A DNA stretch of 64,000 nucleotides from Burkholderiales bacterium (GTDB taxonomy: Bacteria > Pseudomonadota > Gammaproteobacteria > Burkholderiales > Casimicrobiaceae). Positions 8,573 through 17,546 of this stretch are shown in pieces. Each line of letters begins with the position of its first letter. The first letter of the stretch is position 1. The stretch is from positions 124,001-188,000 of the forward strand of contig JADYZP010000028.1 in the NCBI GenBank assembly GCA_020853025.1, written 5' to 3'. A program made the position numbers and the translations under genes. The notes beneath the pieces were generated by a model. That model was given only the letters and a program-made list of their open reading frames with translations. It ran no database searches and was not told where the DNA came from.

Positions 8573-11413
8573 ATGGGCGCCATGAAGGAACTCGAGTCGA
8601 CCAGTACGCTGTTCGGCTCGAACGCGCCGTTCATCGAGGAGCTCTACGAGCACTATCTGGCCGATCCGGCCAGCGTCAGCGAACAGTGGCGCGCCTATTT
8701 CGAGGAACTGCGCGGCGGCGCCGACGATGTCGCGCATGCGCCGATCGTCGCATCCTTCGTCGAGCTCGCGAAGAACCGCCGGGTTGCCGGCGCGATGGTC
8801 GACGCCACGACGATGCACAAGCAGGTGCTGGTACTGCGTCTGATCAGCAAGTACCGCACGCTCGGCATGTTCAACGCTGATCTCGATCCGCTGCACCAGC
8901 ACGAACCCGAATACGTGGCCGACCTCGACCTGGCGACCTATGGGTTTACCGAAGCCGACATGGACATGGAATTCAACGTCGGCTCGTTCCGGGCGGGGCC
9001 GGCGCGGATGCGGCTGAAAGACATCGTCGGCGCGCTTCGTGAGACCTACACGCGCACGCTCGGCGCCGAGTACATGTACATCTCCGATACGGCGACCAAG
9101 CGCTTTTTCCAGGAGCGGCTGGAGCCGATCCGCTCACGGCCAACGTTCACGCCCGAGCAGAGGAAGCACATTCTCGAGCGGCTCACCGCCGCCGAGACGC
9201 TGGAACGCTACCTGCACACCAGGTACGTGGGCCAGAAGCGATTCTCCGGTGAGGGTGGCGACACGCTGATCCCGATGCTCGACCGGCTGATCGAAAAGGG
9301 TGGTGCGGACGGTGCGCAGGAATTCGTGTTCGGTATGGCGCATCGCGGGCGACTCAATGTGCTGGTCAACATTCTGGGCAAGATGCCCGCTGATCTCTTT
9401 TCCGAATTCGAAGGCAAGGCAGCGCAGGCGCTGCCGGCCGGCGACGTGAAGTACCACCAGGGCTTTTCGTCGGACGTCTCGACGCCGGGAGGTCCCGTGC
9501 ACCTGACGCTCGCGTTCAACCCGTCGCACCTCGAGATCGTGAACCCGGTGGTCGAGGGCTCGGTGCGGGCGCGTCAGTACCGGCGCGGCGATGCTGCGGG
9601 CGAACAGGTGCTGCCTGTGCTGATGCATGGCGATGCCGCGATCGCGGGCCAGGGCGTCAACCAGGAATGCCTGAACATGGCGCAGACCCGGGGTTACTAC
9701 ACCGGCGGCACCATCCACATCGTCATCAACAACCAGATCGGCTTCACGACCTCGGACCCGCGCGACGCGCGCGGCACCCATTTCTGCACCGATATTGCGA
9801 AGATGATCGAGGCGCCGATCCTGCATGTGAACGGCGACGATCCCGAGGTCGCGCTGCTGGCGATCGAGATCGCACTCGAATACCGGCAGCGCTTCCGCCG
9901 CGACGTGTTCATCGATCTCGTCTGCTTCCGCCGGCTGGGGCACAACGAGGCCGACGAGCCGATGGTCACGCAGCCGCTGATGTATCGACGCATTGCCAAG
10001 CATCCGGGCACGCGCGGACTCTACGCGCAGCGACTGGTCGAGGCAGGCGTCGTGACCGCCGAGGAGGCGGACGCGATGGTGGGCACCTACCGGGCGGCGA
10101 TGGATCGAGGCCAGCACACCAACAAGACCGTGCTGTCGAACTACAAGCCGCCGTTCACGATCGACTGGTCGCCCTATGTCGGGCGACACTGGACCGACGC
10201 CGTCGACACCAGGGTGCCGTTGTCGACGCTGCGCGAACTCGCGGTGCGGCTGACCAGCGTTCCCGAGGGCTTCAAGCTGCATTCGCGCGCCGAGAAGGTG
10301 TTCGCCGACCGGCGGGCGATGGGCGAGGGCGCGCTGCCGGTCGACTGGGGCATGGGTGAGACGCTCGCCTATGCGACGCTGCTCGACGACGGCTACGGCG
10401 TACGCCTGACGGGAGAGGACGTGGGCCGCGGCACGTTCTCGCACCGCCACGCGGTGCTGCACGACCAGAATCGCGAGCGTTGGGATATGGGGGCCTACAT
10501 TCCGTTGCAGCATCTGAACGACCGGCAGGCGTCGTGCGAGATTATCGATTCGGTGCTCACCGAGCAGGCGGTAGTCGCCTTCGAGTACGGCTATTCGACG
10601 TCCGACCCGAGCCGGTTGGTCATTTGGGAGGCGCAGTTCGGCGATTTCGTCAACGGCGCGCAGGTCGTGATCGACCAGTTCATCAGCGCTGGCGAGGTCA
10701 AGTGGGGGCGGATCTGCGGTCTCGTCATGCTGCTGCCGCACGGCTACGAAGGCCAGGGCCCCGAACATTCGTCGGCCAGGCCCGAGCGTTTCCTGCAGCT
10801 GTGTGCGCAGCACAACATGCAGGTCTGCGTGCCGTCGACGCCGGCGCAGGTTTTCCACATGTTGCGCCGGCAGATGCTGCGCCGGTTCCGGAAGCCGCTG
10901 ATCGTGATGAGTCCGAAAAGCCTGCTGCGCCACAAGGAGGCGGTGTCCTCGCTCACCGAACTCACCGATGGCGCGTTTCATCCGGTGATCGGCGAGACCG
11001 AGAAGCTCACCGCGAAGAATGTCAGCCGCGTCCTCGCCTGTTCCGGCAAGGTCTACTATGAACTGCTCGCCTACCGGCGCGAGCACAAGCAGGACAACAT
11101 CGCGATCATCCGCCTGGAGCAGCAGTATCCGTTCCCGCACAAGGACTTCGCGCGCGAGGTTGCGCGCTTTCCCAAGGCGGGCGAAGTCGTGTGGGTGCAG
11201 GAGGAGCCGCAGAACCAGGGTGCGTGGTACCGGCTGCGCGCGTACCTGCGCGCGGACATCCTGCCGCAGCAGGTGCTGGCCTATGCGGGACGCGCGATTT
11301 CCGCGTCGACGGCGGTCGGCTATGCGGCCAAGCACAACGCCGAGCAGAAGCAGCTGATCGAGGACGCCTTTGCGACCAAGCTGCGCTCCGGCGAGATGGT
11401 CGTTGGCCATTGA
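8573..11413 (+). CDS. sucA: 2-oxoglutarate dehydrogenase E1 component
   Basis: Thiamine-diphosphate enzyme that decarboxylates 2-oxoglutarate and passes the succinyl group to SucB. 946 residues, the full family length. The N-terminal segment that binds E2 (SNAPFIEELYEHYLADP) is present, followed by GMAHRGRLNVLVN and the ThDP-binding region with GDDPEVALLAIEIALEY, and later FEYGYS. GAAGGGGAC provides a good ribosome site before ATG 8573; an in-frame ATG at 8582 is the alternative. It follows gltA by 16 bp and precedes sucB. Confidence 0.97.
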   Translation: MGAMKELESTSTLFGSNAPFIEELYEHYLADPASVSEQWRAYFEELRGGADDVAHAPIVASFVELAKNRRVAGAMVDATTMHKQVLVLRLISKYRTLGMFNADLDPLHQHEPEYVADLDLATYGFTEADMDMEFNVGSFRAGPARMRLKDIVGALRETYTRTLGAEYMYISDTATKRFFQERLEPIRSRPTFTPEQRKHILERLTAAETLERYLHTRYVGQKRFSGEGGDTLIPMLDRLIEKGGADGAQEFVFGMAHRGRLNVLVNILGKMPADLFSEFEGKAAQALPAGDVKYHQGFSSDVSTPGGPVHLTLAFNPSHLEIVNPVVEGSVRARQYRRGDAAGEQVLPVLMHGDAAIAGQGVNQECLNMAQTRGYYTGGTIHIVINNQIGFTTSDPRDARGTHFCTDIAKMIEAPILHVNGDDPEVALLAIEIALEYRQRFRRDVFIDLVCFRRLGHNEADEPMVTQPLMYRRIAKHPGTRGLYAQRLVEAGVVTAEEADAMVGTYRAAMDRGQHTNKTVLSNYKPPFTIDWSPYVGRHWTDAVDTRVPLSTLRELAVRLTSVPEGFKLHSRAEKVFADRRAMGEGALPVDWGMGETLAYATLLDDGYGVRLTGEDVGRGTFSHRHAVLHDQNRERWDMGAYIPLQHLNDRQASCEIIDSVLTEQAVVAFEYGYSTSDPSRLVIWEAQFGDFVNGAQVVIDQFISAGEVKWGRICGLVMLLPHGYEGQGPEHSSARPERFLQLCAQHNMQVCVPSTPAQVFHMLRRQMLRRFRKPLIVMSPKSLLRHKEAVSSLTELTDGAFHPVIGETEKLTAKNVSRVLACSGKVYYELLAYRREHKQDNIAIIRLEQQYPFPHKDFAREVARFPKAGEVVWVQEEPQNQGAWYRLRAYLRADILPQQVLAYAGRAISASTAVGYAAKHNAEQKQLIEDAFATKLRSGEMVVGH

Positions 11414-11443
11414 ATCGAGCTTGCTGAATCGAGGTTGCGGAAC

Positions 11444-12706
11444 ATGCGTATCGAAGTGAAGGTCCCGCAGTTGCCGGAATCGGTGACCGAAGCCACGCTC
11501 GTGAATTGGCACAAGAAGCCAGGCGACGCGGTGGCGCGCGACGAGAACCTGGTCGACGTCGAGACCGACAAGGTCGTGCTCGAACTGCCCGCACCCGCGG
11601 ACGGCGTGCTGGTCGAGCTGGTCAAGCCCGGCGGCGCCACGGTGACCTCGAACGAGCTGATCGCGGTCATCGACAGCGAAGCCAGGGCCGCATCCACCGG
11701 TGCTGCCAAGGCGGCGGCGCCGCAGCCGTCACAGCCGAAGCCGGCGGCCATTCCGGCAGCGTCGCCGGAACCGGCGTCGCTGCCCATACAGGCCGCCGGG
11801 GCGACAGCGATGCCGTCGGCGCGCAAGATCCTGTCCGAGCAGGGCGTCGATCCGGCGTCCGTCGAGGGCAGCGGGCGCGGCGGACGCGTCACCAAGGGCG
11901 ACGCGCTGGCGGCGGTTGCCGCGCGCAACGCGCCGGCCCCTCCGTCGACACCGGCGACCAAAGCACCGCCGGCGCCGACTTCACCATCGGCGACGATACA
12001 GGGTTCGCGCCCCGAGCAGCGAGTCCCGATGTCGCGGCTGCGCCAGCGCGTGGCCGAGCGGCTGGTCATGTCGCAGGCGACCGCGGCGATCCTGACCACG
12101 TTCAACGAAGTCAACATGCAGCCGGTCATGGATCTGCGCAACCGCTACAAGGAACGCTTCGAGCGCGAGCATGGCGTGAAGCTCGGCTTCATGAGCTTTT
12201 TCGTCAAGGCGGCCGTGCACGCGCTGAAGAAGTATCCGCTGGTCAACGCGTCGATCGACGGCAACGATGTCGTCTACCACGGCTACTACGATATCGGCAT
12301 CGCGGTGGGCAGTCCCCGTGGCCTGGTGGTGCCGATCCTGCGCGACGCCGACCAGATGTCGATCGCCGACATCGAAAAGCAGGTCGCCGAATTCGGCAAG
12401 CGTGCGCAGGACGGCAAGCTGACGATCGAGGAATTGACCGGCGGCACGTACACGATCAGCAACGGCGGCGTATTCGGATCGATGCTGTCGACGCCGATCA
12501 TCAATCCGCCGCAATCGGCGATCCTCGGCGTGCACGCGACCAAGGAGCGCGCGGTCGTCGAGAACGGGCAGGTCGTCGTGCGGCCGATGAACTACCTCGC
12601 GCAGTCCTACGACCACCGGATCATCGACGGCCGCGAGGCGGTGCTGTCGCTGGTCGCGATCAAGGAGGCGCTGGAGGATCCGGCGAGACTGCTGCTGGAC
12701 CTTTGA
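11444..12706 (+). CDS. sucB: 2-oxoglutarate dehydrogenase E2 (dihydrolipoyl succinyltransferase)
   Basis: Transfers succinyl to CoA. 420 residues from ATG 11444. One lipoyl domain with the lipoylated lysine at about position 43 ([11 protein letters not shown]), an Ala/Pro-rich linker, a peripheral subunit-binding domain at about 120-155 ([20 protein letters not shown]), then the catalytic domain ending with the His-Asp motif [18 protein letters not shown] lies 10 bases before the start. An in-frame TTG at 11435 is rejected because the family begins [13 protein letters not shown]. Confidence 0.97.
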   Translation: MRIEVKVPQLPESVTEATLVNWHKKPGDAVARDENLVDVETDKVVLELPAPADGVLVELVKPGGATVTSNELIAVIDSEARAASTGAAKAAAPQPSQPKPAAIPAASPEPASLPIQAAGATAMPSARKILSEQGVDPASVEGSGRGGRVTKGDALAAVAARNAPAPPSTPATKAPPAPTSPSATIQGSRPEQRVPMSRLRQRVAERLVMSQATAAILTTFNEVNMQPVMDLRNRYKERFEREHGVKLGFMSFFVKAAVHALKKYPLVNASIDGNDVVYHGYYDIGIAVGSPRGLVVPILRDADQMSIADIEKQVAEFGKRAQDGKLTIEELTGGTYTISNGGVFGSMLSTPIINPPQSAILGVHATKERAVVENGQVVVRPMNYLAQSYDHRIIDGREAVLSLVAIKEALEDPARLLLDL

Positions 12707-12873
12707 GTCCGCAATATCGATTGCACCTTGCATTGAAAGCAATCACCTGCTCAACTCCTGCAACGACGCGTCGCCACGTTGACCGGCGCCGCCGGCGCCG
12801 TGCCGAACGTGATTGCGCGTCGGCCCGAAGCCCGGATACGACGTCGTTCCGGAGATGAAAACGAAAGTGACGG

Positions 12874-14301
12874 ATGTCCGAAACGTTTGATGTGGTGGTG
12901 GTGGGTGGCGGTCCCGGCGGCTACATCGCCGCCATCCGCGCCGCGCAGCTCGGCCTTTCGACCGCCTGCATCGACGACTGGACTCGTGCGGACGGCAAGC
13001 CCGCACCCGGCGGCACCTGCACGAACGTCGGCTGCATTCCTTCGAAGGCGCTGCTGCAGTCGTCGGAGAATTTCGAGCACGCCGGCAACACCTTCGGCGA
13101 CCACGGCATCGGCATCGACGGCCTGTCCATCGACGTGGCGAAAATGCTCGCGCGCAAGGACCGCGTGGTCGCACAGAACAACGACGGCATTTTGTATCTG
13201 TTCAAGAAGAACAAGGTGGCGTTCTTCCACGGCGCAGGCTCGTTCGCGGGCAAGGACGGCGACGCCTGGCGGGTGAAGGTCTCGGGCGTCAAGCCAGCCG
13301 AACTCGTCGCGCGGCACGTCGTCGTCGCCACCGGTTCGAAGCCGCGGCCGCTGCCCGGAGTCGAGATCGACAACCTGCGCGTTCTCGACAACGAGGGCGC
13401 ACTGGCGATTGCCGCGGTTCCGCAACGTCTGGGCGTGGTCGGCGCCGGCGTCATCGGCCTCGAGATGGGCAGCGTCTGGCGCCGACTCGGCGCCGAGGTG
13501 ACGATGCTGGAAGCGCTGCCCGACTTCCTCCCCATGGTCGACACTTCGATCGCGAAGGAGGCGCGCAAACTCTTCACCAGGCAGGGGCTTGACATACGCG
13601 TCGGCGTGAAGATCACCGGCGTGAAGGTCGCCAAGCGCGACGTCACCGTTGCCTACACCGACGCCGAAGGAAAAGCGCAGCAGGCGGTCTTCGATCAACT
13701 GATCGTCTCCATCGGACGCGTTCCCTTCACCGGCGGACTCGGCGCCGACAGCGTCGGCTTGCAGCTCGACGAGCGCGGCTTCGTCGCCGTCGACGCGCAG
13801 TGCCGCAGCAATCTTCCCAACGTCTGGGCGGTCGGCGACGTCGTCCGCGGGCCGATGCTGGCGCACAAGGCCGAGGACGAGGGGGTGGCGGTCGCCGAAC
13901 GCATCGCCGGCCAGCATGGCCACGTCGACTTCAACACCATCCCGTGGGTGATCTACACGTCGCCGGAGATCGCCTGGGTCGGCCGGACCGAGCGACAGCT
14001 GCGCGCCGACGGTGTGGATTTTCGCGCCGGCAGCTTCCCGTTCACAGCCAACGCCCGCGCGCGGGCGATGGGCGACACCCACGGTTTTGTCAAGATCCTC
14101 GCCGATCGCCAGACCGACCGCATCCTCGGCATGCACGTGATCGGGCCTATGGCGTCGGAATTGATAGCCGAAGGCGTGGTGGCGATGGAATTCGGCGCCG
14201 CCAGCGAGGATCTGGCGCGGATCTGCCATGCGCACCCGTCGCTGTCCGAGGCGATCCGCGAAGCCGCGCTGGCGGTGGACGGCCGGACGCTGAACCTCTA
14301 G
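12874..14301 (+). CDS. lpdA: Dihydrolipoyl dehydrogenase (E3)
   Basis: Reoxidises dihydrolipoamide with FAD and NAD for the 2-oxoacid dehydrogenase complexes. 475 residues. The FAD fold [12 protein letters not shown] is near residue 10, the redox disulfide is Cys49/Cys54 in [13 protein letters not shown], the NAD fold [12 protein letters not shown] is at about 190, and the C-terminal His-Glu pair is in [15 protein letters not shown] 167-bp gap separates it from sucB and holds a GGCGCC-rich inverted repeat without a T-run. sucA-sucB-lpdA is the classic operon. Confidence 0.97.
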   Translation: MSETFDVVVVGGGPGGYIAAIRAAQLGLSTACIDDWTRADGKPAPGGTCTNVGCIPSKALLQSSENFEHAGNTFGDHGIGIDGLSIDVAKMLARKDRVVAQNNDGILYLFKKNKVAFFHGAGSFAGKDGDAWRVKVSGVKPAELVARHVVVATGSKPRPLPGVEIDNLRVLDNEGALAIAAVPQRLGVVGAGVIGLEMGSVWRRLGAEVTMLEALPDFLPMVDTSIAKEARKLFTRQGLDIRVGVKITGVKVAKRDVTVAYTDAEGKAQQAVFDQLIVSIGRVPFTGGLGADSVGLQLDERGFVAVDAQCRSNLPNVWAVGDVVRGPMLAHKAEDEGVAVAERIAGQHGHVDFNTIPWVIYTSPEIAWVGRTERQLRADGVDFRAGSFPFTANARARAMGDTHGFVKILADRQTDRILGMHVIGPMASELIAEGVVAMEFGAASEDLARICHAHPSLSEAIREAALAVDGRTLNL

Positions 14302-14481
14302 CATAGGCGGCAACGGGCGCGAGCGATGATGCGCGCGTGCAACGCGAAAACGAAGGTGCGAGTCTTGGCGGGTATCGAAGGTGCACTGGCGGTTTCGAAA
14401 TGGGCGGCGTGATGCGCCGCCGGGTATGGCGCCGGCGCGGGAAGCCGAGCCAATGAGCGACACCCGCCTGGGAATCGTCCC

Positions 14482-15636
14482 TTGACCGGGGCGCTCGCTC
14501 CGGGACAGATTGCGCGCCGCGACGGCGCGCTCTTCGACTACCTCGATCCGCTGCTTGCCAGGCGCGGGTGCACGCTCGATCATGCGCAGGCCGCCGCGCT
14601 CGAGGACCTGCAGCAGCTCGCCGATGCGCTCGCCGCGTTCCGGACAGCGCGGCAATCCACGCTGAAGCGACTGCTATCGCCGCCGGAGGTCCCACGCGGG
14701 CGCTACCTGTGGGGAGGCGTCGGCCGTGGCAAGAGCTTCCTGATGGACGGCTTCTACGCGACCGTTGCGATCAAGCGCAAGACACGCGTTCACTTCCACG
14801 CCTTCATGCGCGACGTGCACATGGAACTCGCCACGCTGAAGCGCGAGGCGGATCCGCTGACCACCGTCGCAGCGCGGATAGCGCGTCGCTACAGACTCAT
14901 CTGCTTCGACGAGTTCCACGTGTCGGACATCGCCGACGCGATGATCCTGGGCCGGCTGCTCACAGCGCTTTTCGCCGCGGGTGTCGTCTTCGTGATGACG
15001 TCCAACTATCCTCCGGAAGGCCTGTATCCGAACGGCCTGAAGCGCGAGAACTTCCTGTCGACGATCAGGCTGATCGCGAAGTGGCTCGATGCCGTCGAGG
15101 TCGACGGTGGCGTCGACTACCGGCTGCGTACGCTCGAACACGTGGAGGCGTTTCACGTGCCGCATGGCCCGCGCGCGGAAGCCGCGCTGAACGATGCCTT
15201 CGAGGCGATGCGTACCGGTCCCGACGAGCCGGCGAAGCTCACCATCGAAGGCCGGGCGCTCACGGCGCGGCGGCGCGCCGGCAGCGCGGTCTGGTTCGAT
15301 TTCGCTGCGCTTTGCGACGGTCCTCGCTCGCAGCGCGACTACCTGGAAATTGCACGGCGCTTCGCCGTCGTTCTGCTGTCGGACATTCCGGTGATGTCGA
15401 CGGCGCAGGGCGATCTCGCGCGCCGCTTCACCTGGCTGGTCGACATCCTCTACGAGCACAAGGTCAAGCTGATCGCCTCTGCGGCGGCGCCGGCGCCGGC
15501 GCTGTACGTGGCCGGGCCCAATGCGTGGGAGTTCCCGCGCACGGTGAGCCGCCTGACCGAGATGCGCACGCACGACTACATGGCGCTGCCGCACGCAGCC
15601 GACGGCATCAGTACGCCCCAATCCATCCCCGCCTGA
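14482..15636 (+). CDS. zapE: Cell division ATPase ZapE (AFG1-like)
   Basis: P-loop ATPase of the ZapE/AFG1 family, linked to FtsZ-ring constriction in bacteria. 384 residues from TTG 14482; no ATG or GTG lies upstream in frame. Walker A is GGVGRGKS (residues 78-85), Walker B is LICFDEFHVSD, and sensor 1 is VFVMTSNYPPEGLY. The C-terminal domain ends with LTEMRTHDYM. It sits 180 bp downstream of lpdA, where zapE commonly lies in betaproteobacteria. Confidence 0.9.
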   Translation: MTGALAPGQIARRDGALFDYLDPLLARRGCTLDHAQAAALEDLQQLADALAAFRTARQSTLKRLLSPPEVPRGRYLWGGVGRGKSFLMDGFYATVAIKRKTRVHFHAFMRDVHMELATLKREADPLTTVAARIARRYRLICFDEFHVSDIADAMILGRLLTALFAAGVVFVMTSNYPPEGLYPNGLKRENFLSTIRLIAKWLDAVEVDGGVDYRLRTLEHVEAFHVPHGPRAEAALNDAFEAMRTGPDEPAKLTIEGRALTARRRAGSAVWFDFAALCDGPRSQRDYLEIARRFAVVLLSDIPVMSTAQGDLARRFTWLVDILYEHKVKLIASAAAPAPALYVAGPNAWEFPRTVSRLTEMRTHDYMALPHAADGISTPQSIPA

Positions 15637-15665
15637 TCGAGCCACCACACACCAAGGAGACCACG

Positions 15666-16676
15666 ATGCCGAACCCGTTCAAGGCCTACCGCACGTTCGA
15701 CGAAGGCGGCAAGATCGTCAGCCGCTTCGTCGATATGACGATCGACCAGCTCGATCCGGGCGACGTGATCATCCGCACCAAGTACTCGACGATCAACTTC
15801 AAGGACGCGCTGTCGCACAACGGTACCGGCAAGATCATGCGCAAGTTCCCGACCAATGCCGGCATCGACATGGCCGGTACGGTCGAATCGTCAACGGACC
15901 GGCGCTGGAAGGCCGGCGACAAGGTGATCGTCACCAGCTACGACATGGGTGTGGGACACGACGGCGGTTACGCCGAGCGCGTACGCGTACCGGCCGACTG
16001 GGTCGTGCGGCGACCGGAGAGCATGACCGCCTTCGACGCGATGGCGCTGGGCACCGCCGGCTTCACGGCGGCGCTGGCAATCGAGTTGATGCAGCACAAT
16101 GGCCTGAAGCCGGAAAACGGGCCGGTGGCAGTGACCGGCGCCACCGGCGGCGTCGGTTCCGTCGCCATCGAAATTCTGGCCAAGCAGGGCTATCACGTCG
16201 TCGCGATCACCGGCAAGTCCGAAGAGGCGGACTACCTGAAGGGCATCGGTGCCCGCGAAGTGGTGCAGCGGCAGTCGATCAACGTGGCGAAGATCCGGCC
16301 GCTCGACCGCGCAACCTACGCCGGCGCCGTCGACAACCTGGGTGGCGACCTGCTCGCGTGGCTGCTGTCGATGCAGAAGATCGCCGGGACCGTCGCGTCG
16401 GTCGGGCTTGCCGCCGGCCACACGCTGAACACCACGGTGATGCCGTTCATCCTCCGCGGCGTCCATCTGCTCGGTGTCGACAGCGCCAACTGTCCGATGG
16501 CGGTACGCCAACGCATCTGGAACCGGCTGGCGGTCGAGTGGCGCCCCGACCGCGTGCACGACGCGGTGCGCACGATCGACTTCGACGAGCTGCCCACGCA
16601 CTTCGATCCCTACCTCAAGGGATTGGTGCGCGGACGCATGGTCGTGCGCGTCGCCCCCGATGCCCACGGTGGTTGA
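15666..16676 (+). CDS. acuI: AcuI/YhdH-type acryloyl-CoA reductase (quinone oxidoreductase superfamily)
   Basis: Zinc-independent medium-chain dehydrogenase/reductase of 336 residues. YSTINFKDALSHNGTGKI near residues 40-57 and the NADPH fold VTGATGGVGSVAIEILA at about 155 are typical of the YhdH/AcuI clade. AcuI proteins reduce acryloyl-CoA to propionyl-CoA with NADPH, detoxifying acrylate from DMSP or 3-hydroxypropionate. AAGGAG precedes ATG 15666. prpE, which makes propionyl-CoA, lies 0.9 kb downstream and supports a C3 role, but substrate choice within the family cannot be read from sequence alone. Confidence 0.8.
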   Translation: MPNPFKAYRTFDEGGKIVSRFVDMTIDQLDPGDVIIRTKYSTINFKDALSHNGTGKIMRKFPTNAGIDMAGTVESSTDRRWKAGDKVIVTSYDMGVGHDGGYAERVRVPADWVVRRPESMTAFDAMALGTAGFTAALAIELMQHNGLKPENGPVAVTGATGGVGSVAIEILAKQGYHVVAITGKSEEADYLKGIGAREVVQRQSINVAKIRPLDRATYAGAVDNLGGDLLAWLLSMQKIAGTVASVGLAAGHTLNTTVMPFILRGVHLLGVDSANCPMAVRQRIWNRLAVEWRPDRVHDAVRTIDFDELPTHFDPYLKGLVRGRMVVRVAPDAHGG

Positions 16677-16792
16677 TGTCTGAAGGCGTGTTGACAGCAT
16701 GCGCAGAGTTCGGGCGGGTCACAGTCAGGAATGCGTGCCGAGGCAGCTTGCGGAACTGCTGCAGTGCATCAGCTCACCGATGCGCGTGATCA

Positions 16793-16806
16793 TTGACACT
16801 TGTCAA
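16793..16806 (+). promoter_or_regulatory. FNR/CRP-family-like box TTGAC-N4-GTCAA
   Basis: The 14-mer TTGACACTTGTCAA has the TTGA-N6-TCAA core of FNR/Anr/Dnr sites. Its centre is about 40 bp upstream of a start point implied by TAGTAA (16826-16831), the spacing of class II activated promoters. The gene it would serve is the CBS-domain protein starting at 16905. The call rests on motif similarity only. Confidence 0.45.
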
Positions 16807-16904
16807 CGAGCCGCCCGTGGAGCCATAGTAACGAATCAATCGCCGGAAGAGGATCCGACCGGGCATTTGCTTGCGGTCTTGAGGGCTCGTCAGGAGGCCT
16901 ACCG

Positions 16905-17345
16905 ATGAAATCCGTCGCTTACATTCTCAAGTCGAAACCCGATCAAACCATTTACACGATCGCGCCAACTGCATCGGTGTTTGATGCAGTCAAGTTGATG
17001 GCAGAGAAGAATATCGGTGCACTGGTAGTCACAGAAGGCGATGCGATCCTCGGAATCATCACCGAACGCGACTACGCGCGAAAGATCGTTCTCATGGCAC
17101 GGATGTCAAGAGAGACGCCGGTACGCGAAATCATGACGGCGTCGGTGCTATACGTGCGCCCGGACCAGAGGAGCGAGGAATGCATGTCGCTGATGACGGA
17201 AAAGCGGCTACGCCATCTGCTCGTCATGGACGGTGGCGAGTTGATCGGCCTCATCTCAATCGGAGACCTGGTCAAAGATATCATTTCGCAGCAGAAATTC
17301 ATCATCCGGCAACTCGAGCAATACATCACGGGCGAACTAGGCTGA
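16905..17345 (+). CDS. Small protein with a CBS-domain pair
   Basis: 146 residues consisting of two CBS motifs (about 10-65 and 78-135). CBS pairs bind adenine nucleotides and act as energy or redox sensors. GIITERDYARK and GLISIGDLVKDIISQ are the typical ends of the two repeats. No catalytic domain is attached, so it probably acts in trans on a partner that cannot be named here. A strong AGGAGG lies before ATG 16905. Its codon use looks less GC-rich than that of neighbouring genes, which may mean later acquisition. Confidence 0.88.
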   Translation: MKSVAYILKSKPDQTIYTIAPTASVFDAVKLMAEKNIGALVVTEGDAILGIITERDYARKIVLMARMSRETPVREIMTASVLYVRPDQRSEECMSLMTEKRLRHLLVMDGGELIGLISIGDLVKDIISQQKFIIRQLEQYITGELG

Positions 17346-17378
17346 GCGCCAATTGCCCGATACCGATACCGTAGCGGA

Positions 17379-17399
17379 TCGGGAACACGCTGTTCCCGA
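17379..17399 (+). terminator. Hairpin after the CBS gene
   Basis: TCGGGAAC and GTTCCCGA form an 8-bp perfect stem around a 5-base loop, 34 bp past the CBS stop codon. No T-run follows, so it may be a weak terminator or an mRNA-end stabiliser. Confidence 0.4.
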
Positions 17400-17546
17400 C
17401 GCACATGGCGGTTGATGCTCTTCGGCGACTTGACGGTGCTCAATGCCCCAGGCCGATGACGTGGTCTACCATTGGCGCTTTCCGCGCAGGCGCGGGACGC
17501 GATCCCCCGCGCCGCAACGAGGTTCAATTACCGGAGCCTGACCACC

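Noticed and set aside
9134-11512. A 792-codon minus-strand frame opposite sucA
   Set aside because: Shadow of sucA codon usage; the plus-strand protein is full length and motif-complete.
12707-12873. GGCGCC-rich inverted repeat after sucB considered as a terminator
   Set aside because: Short arms, no T-run, and lpdA is expected to be co-transcribed; not distinguishable from GC-rich background.
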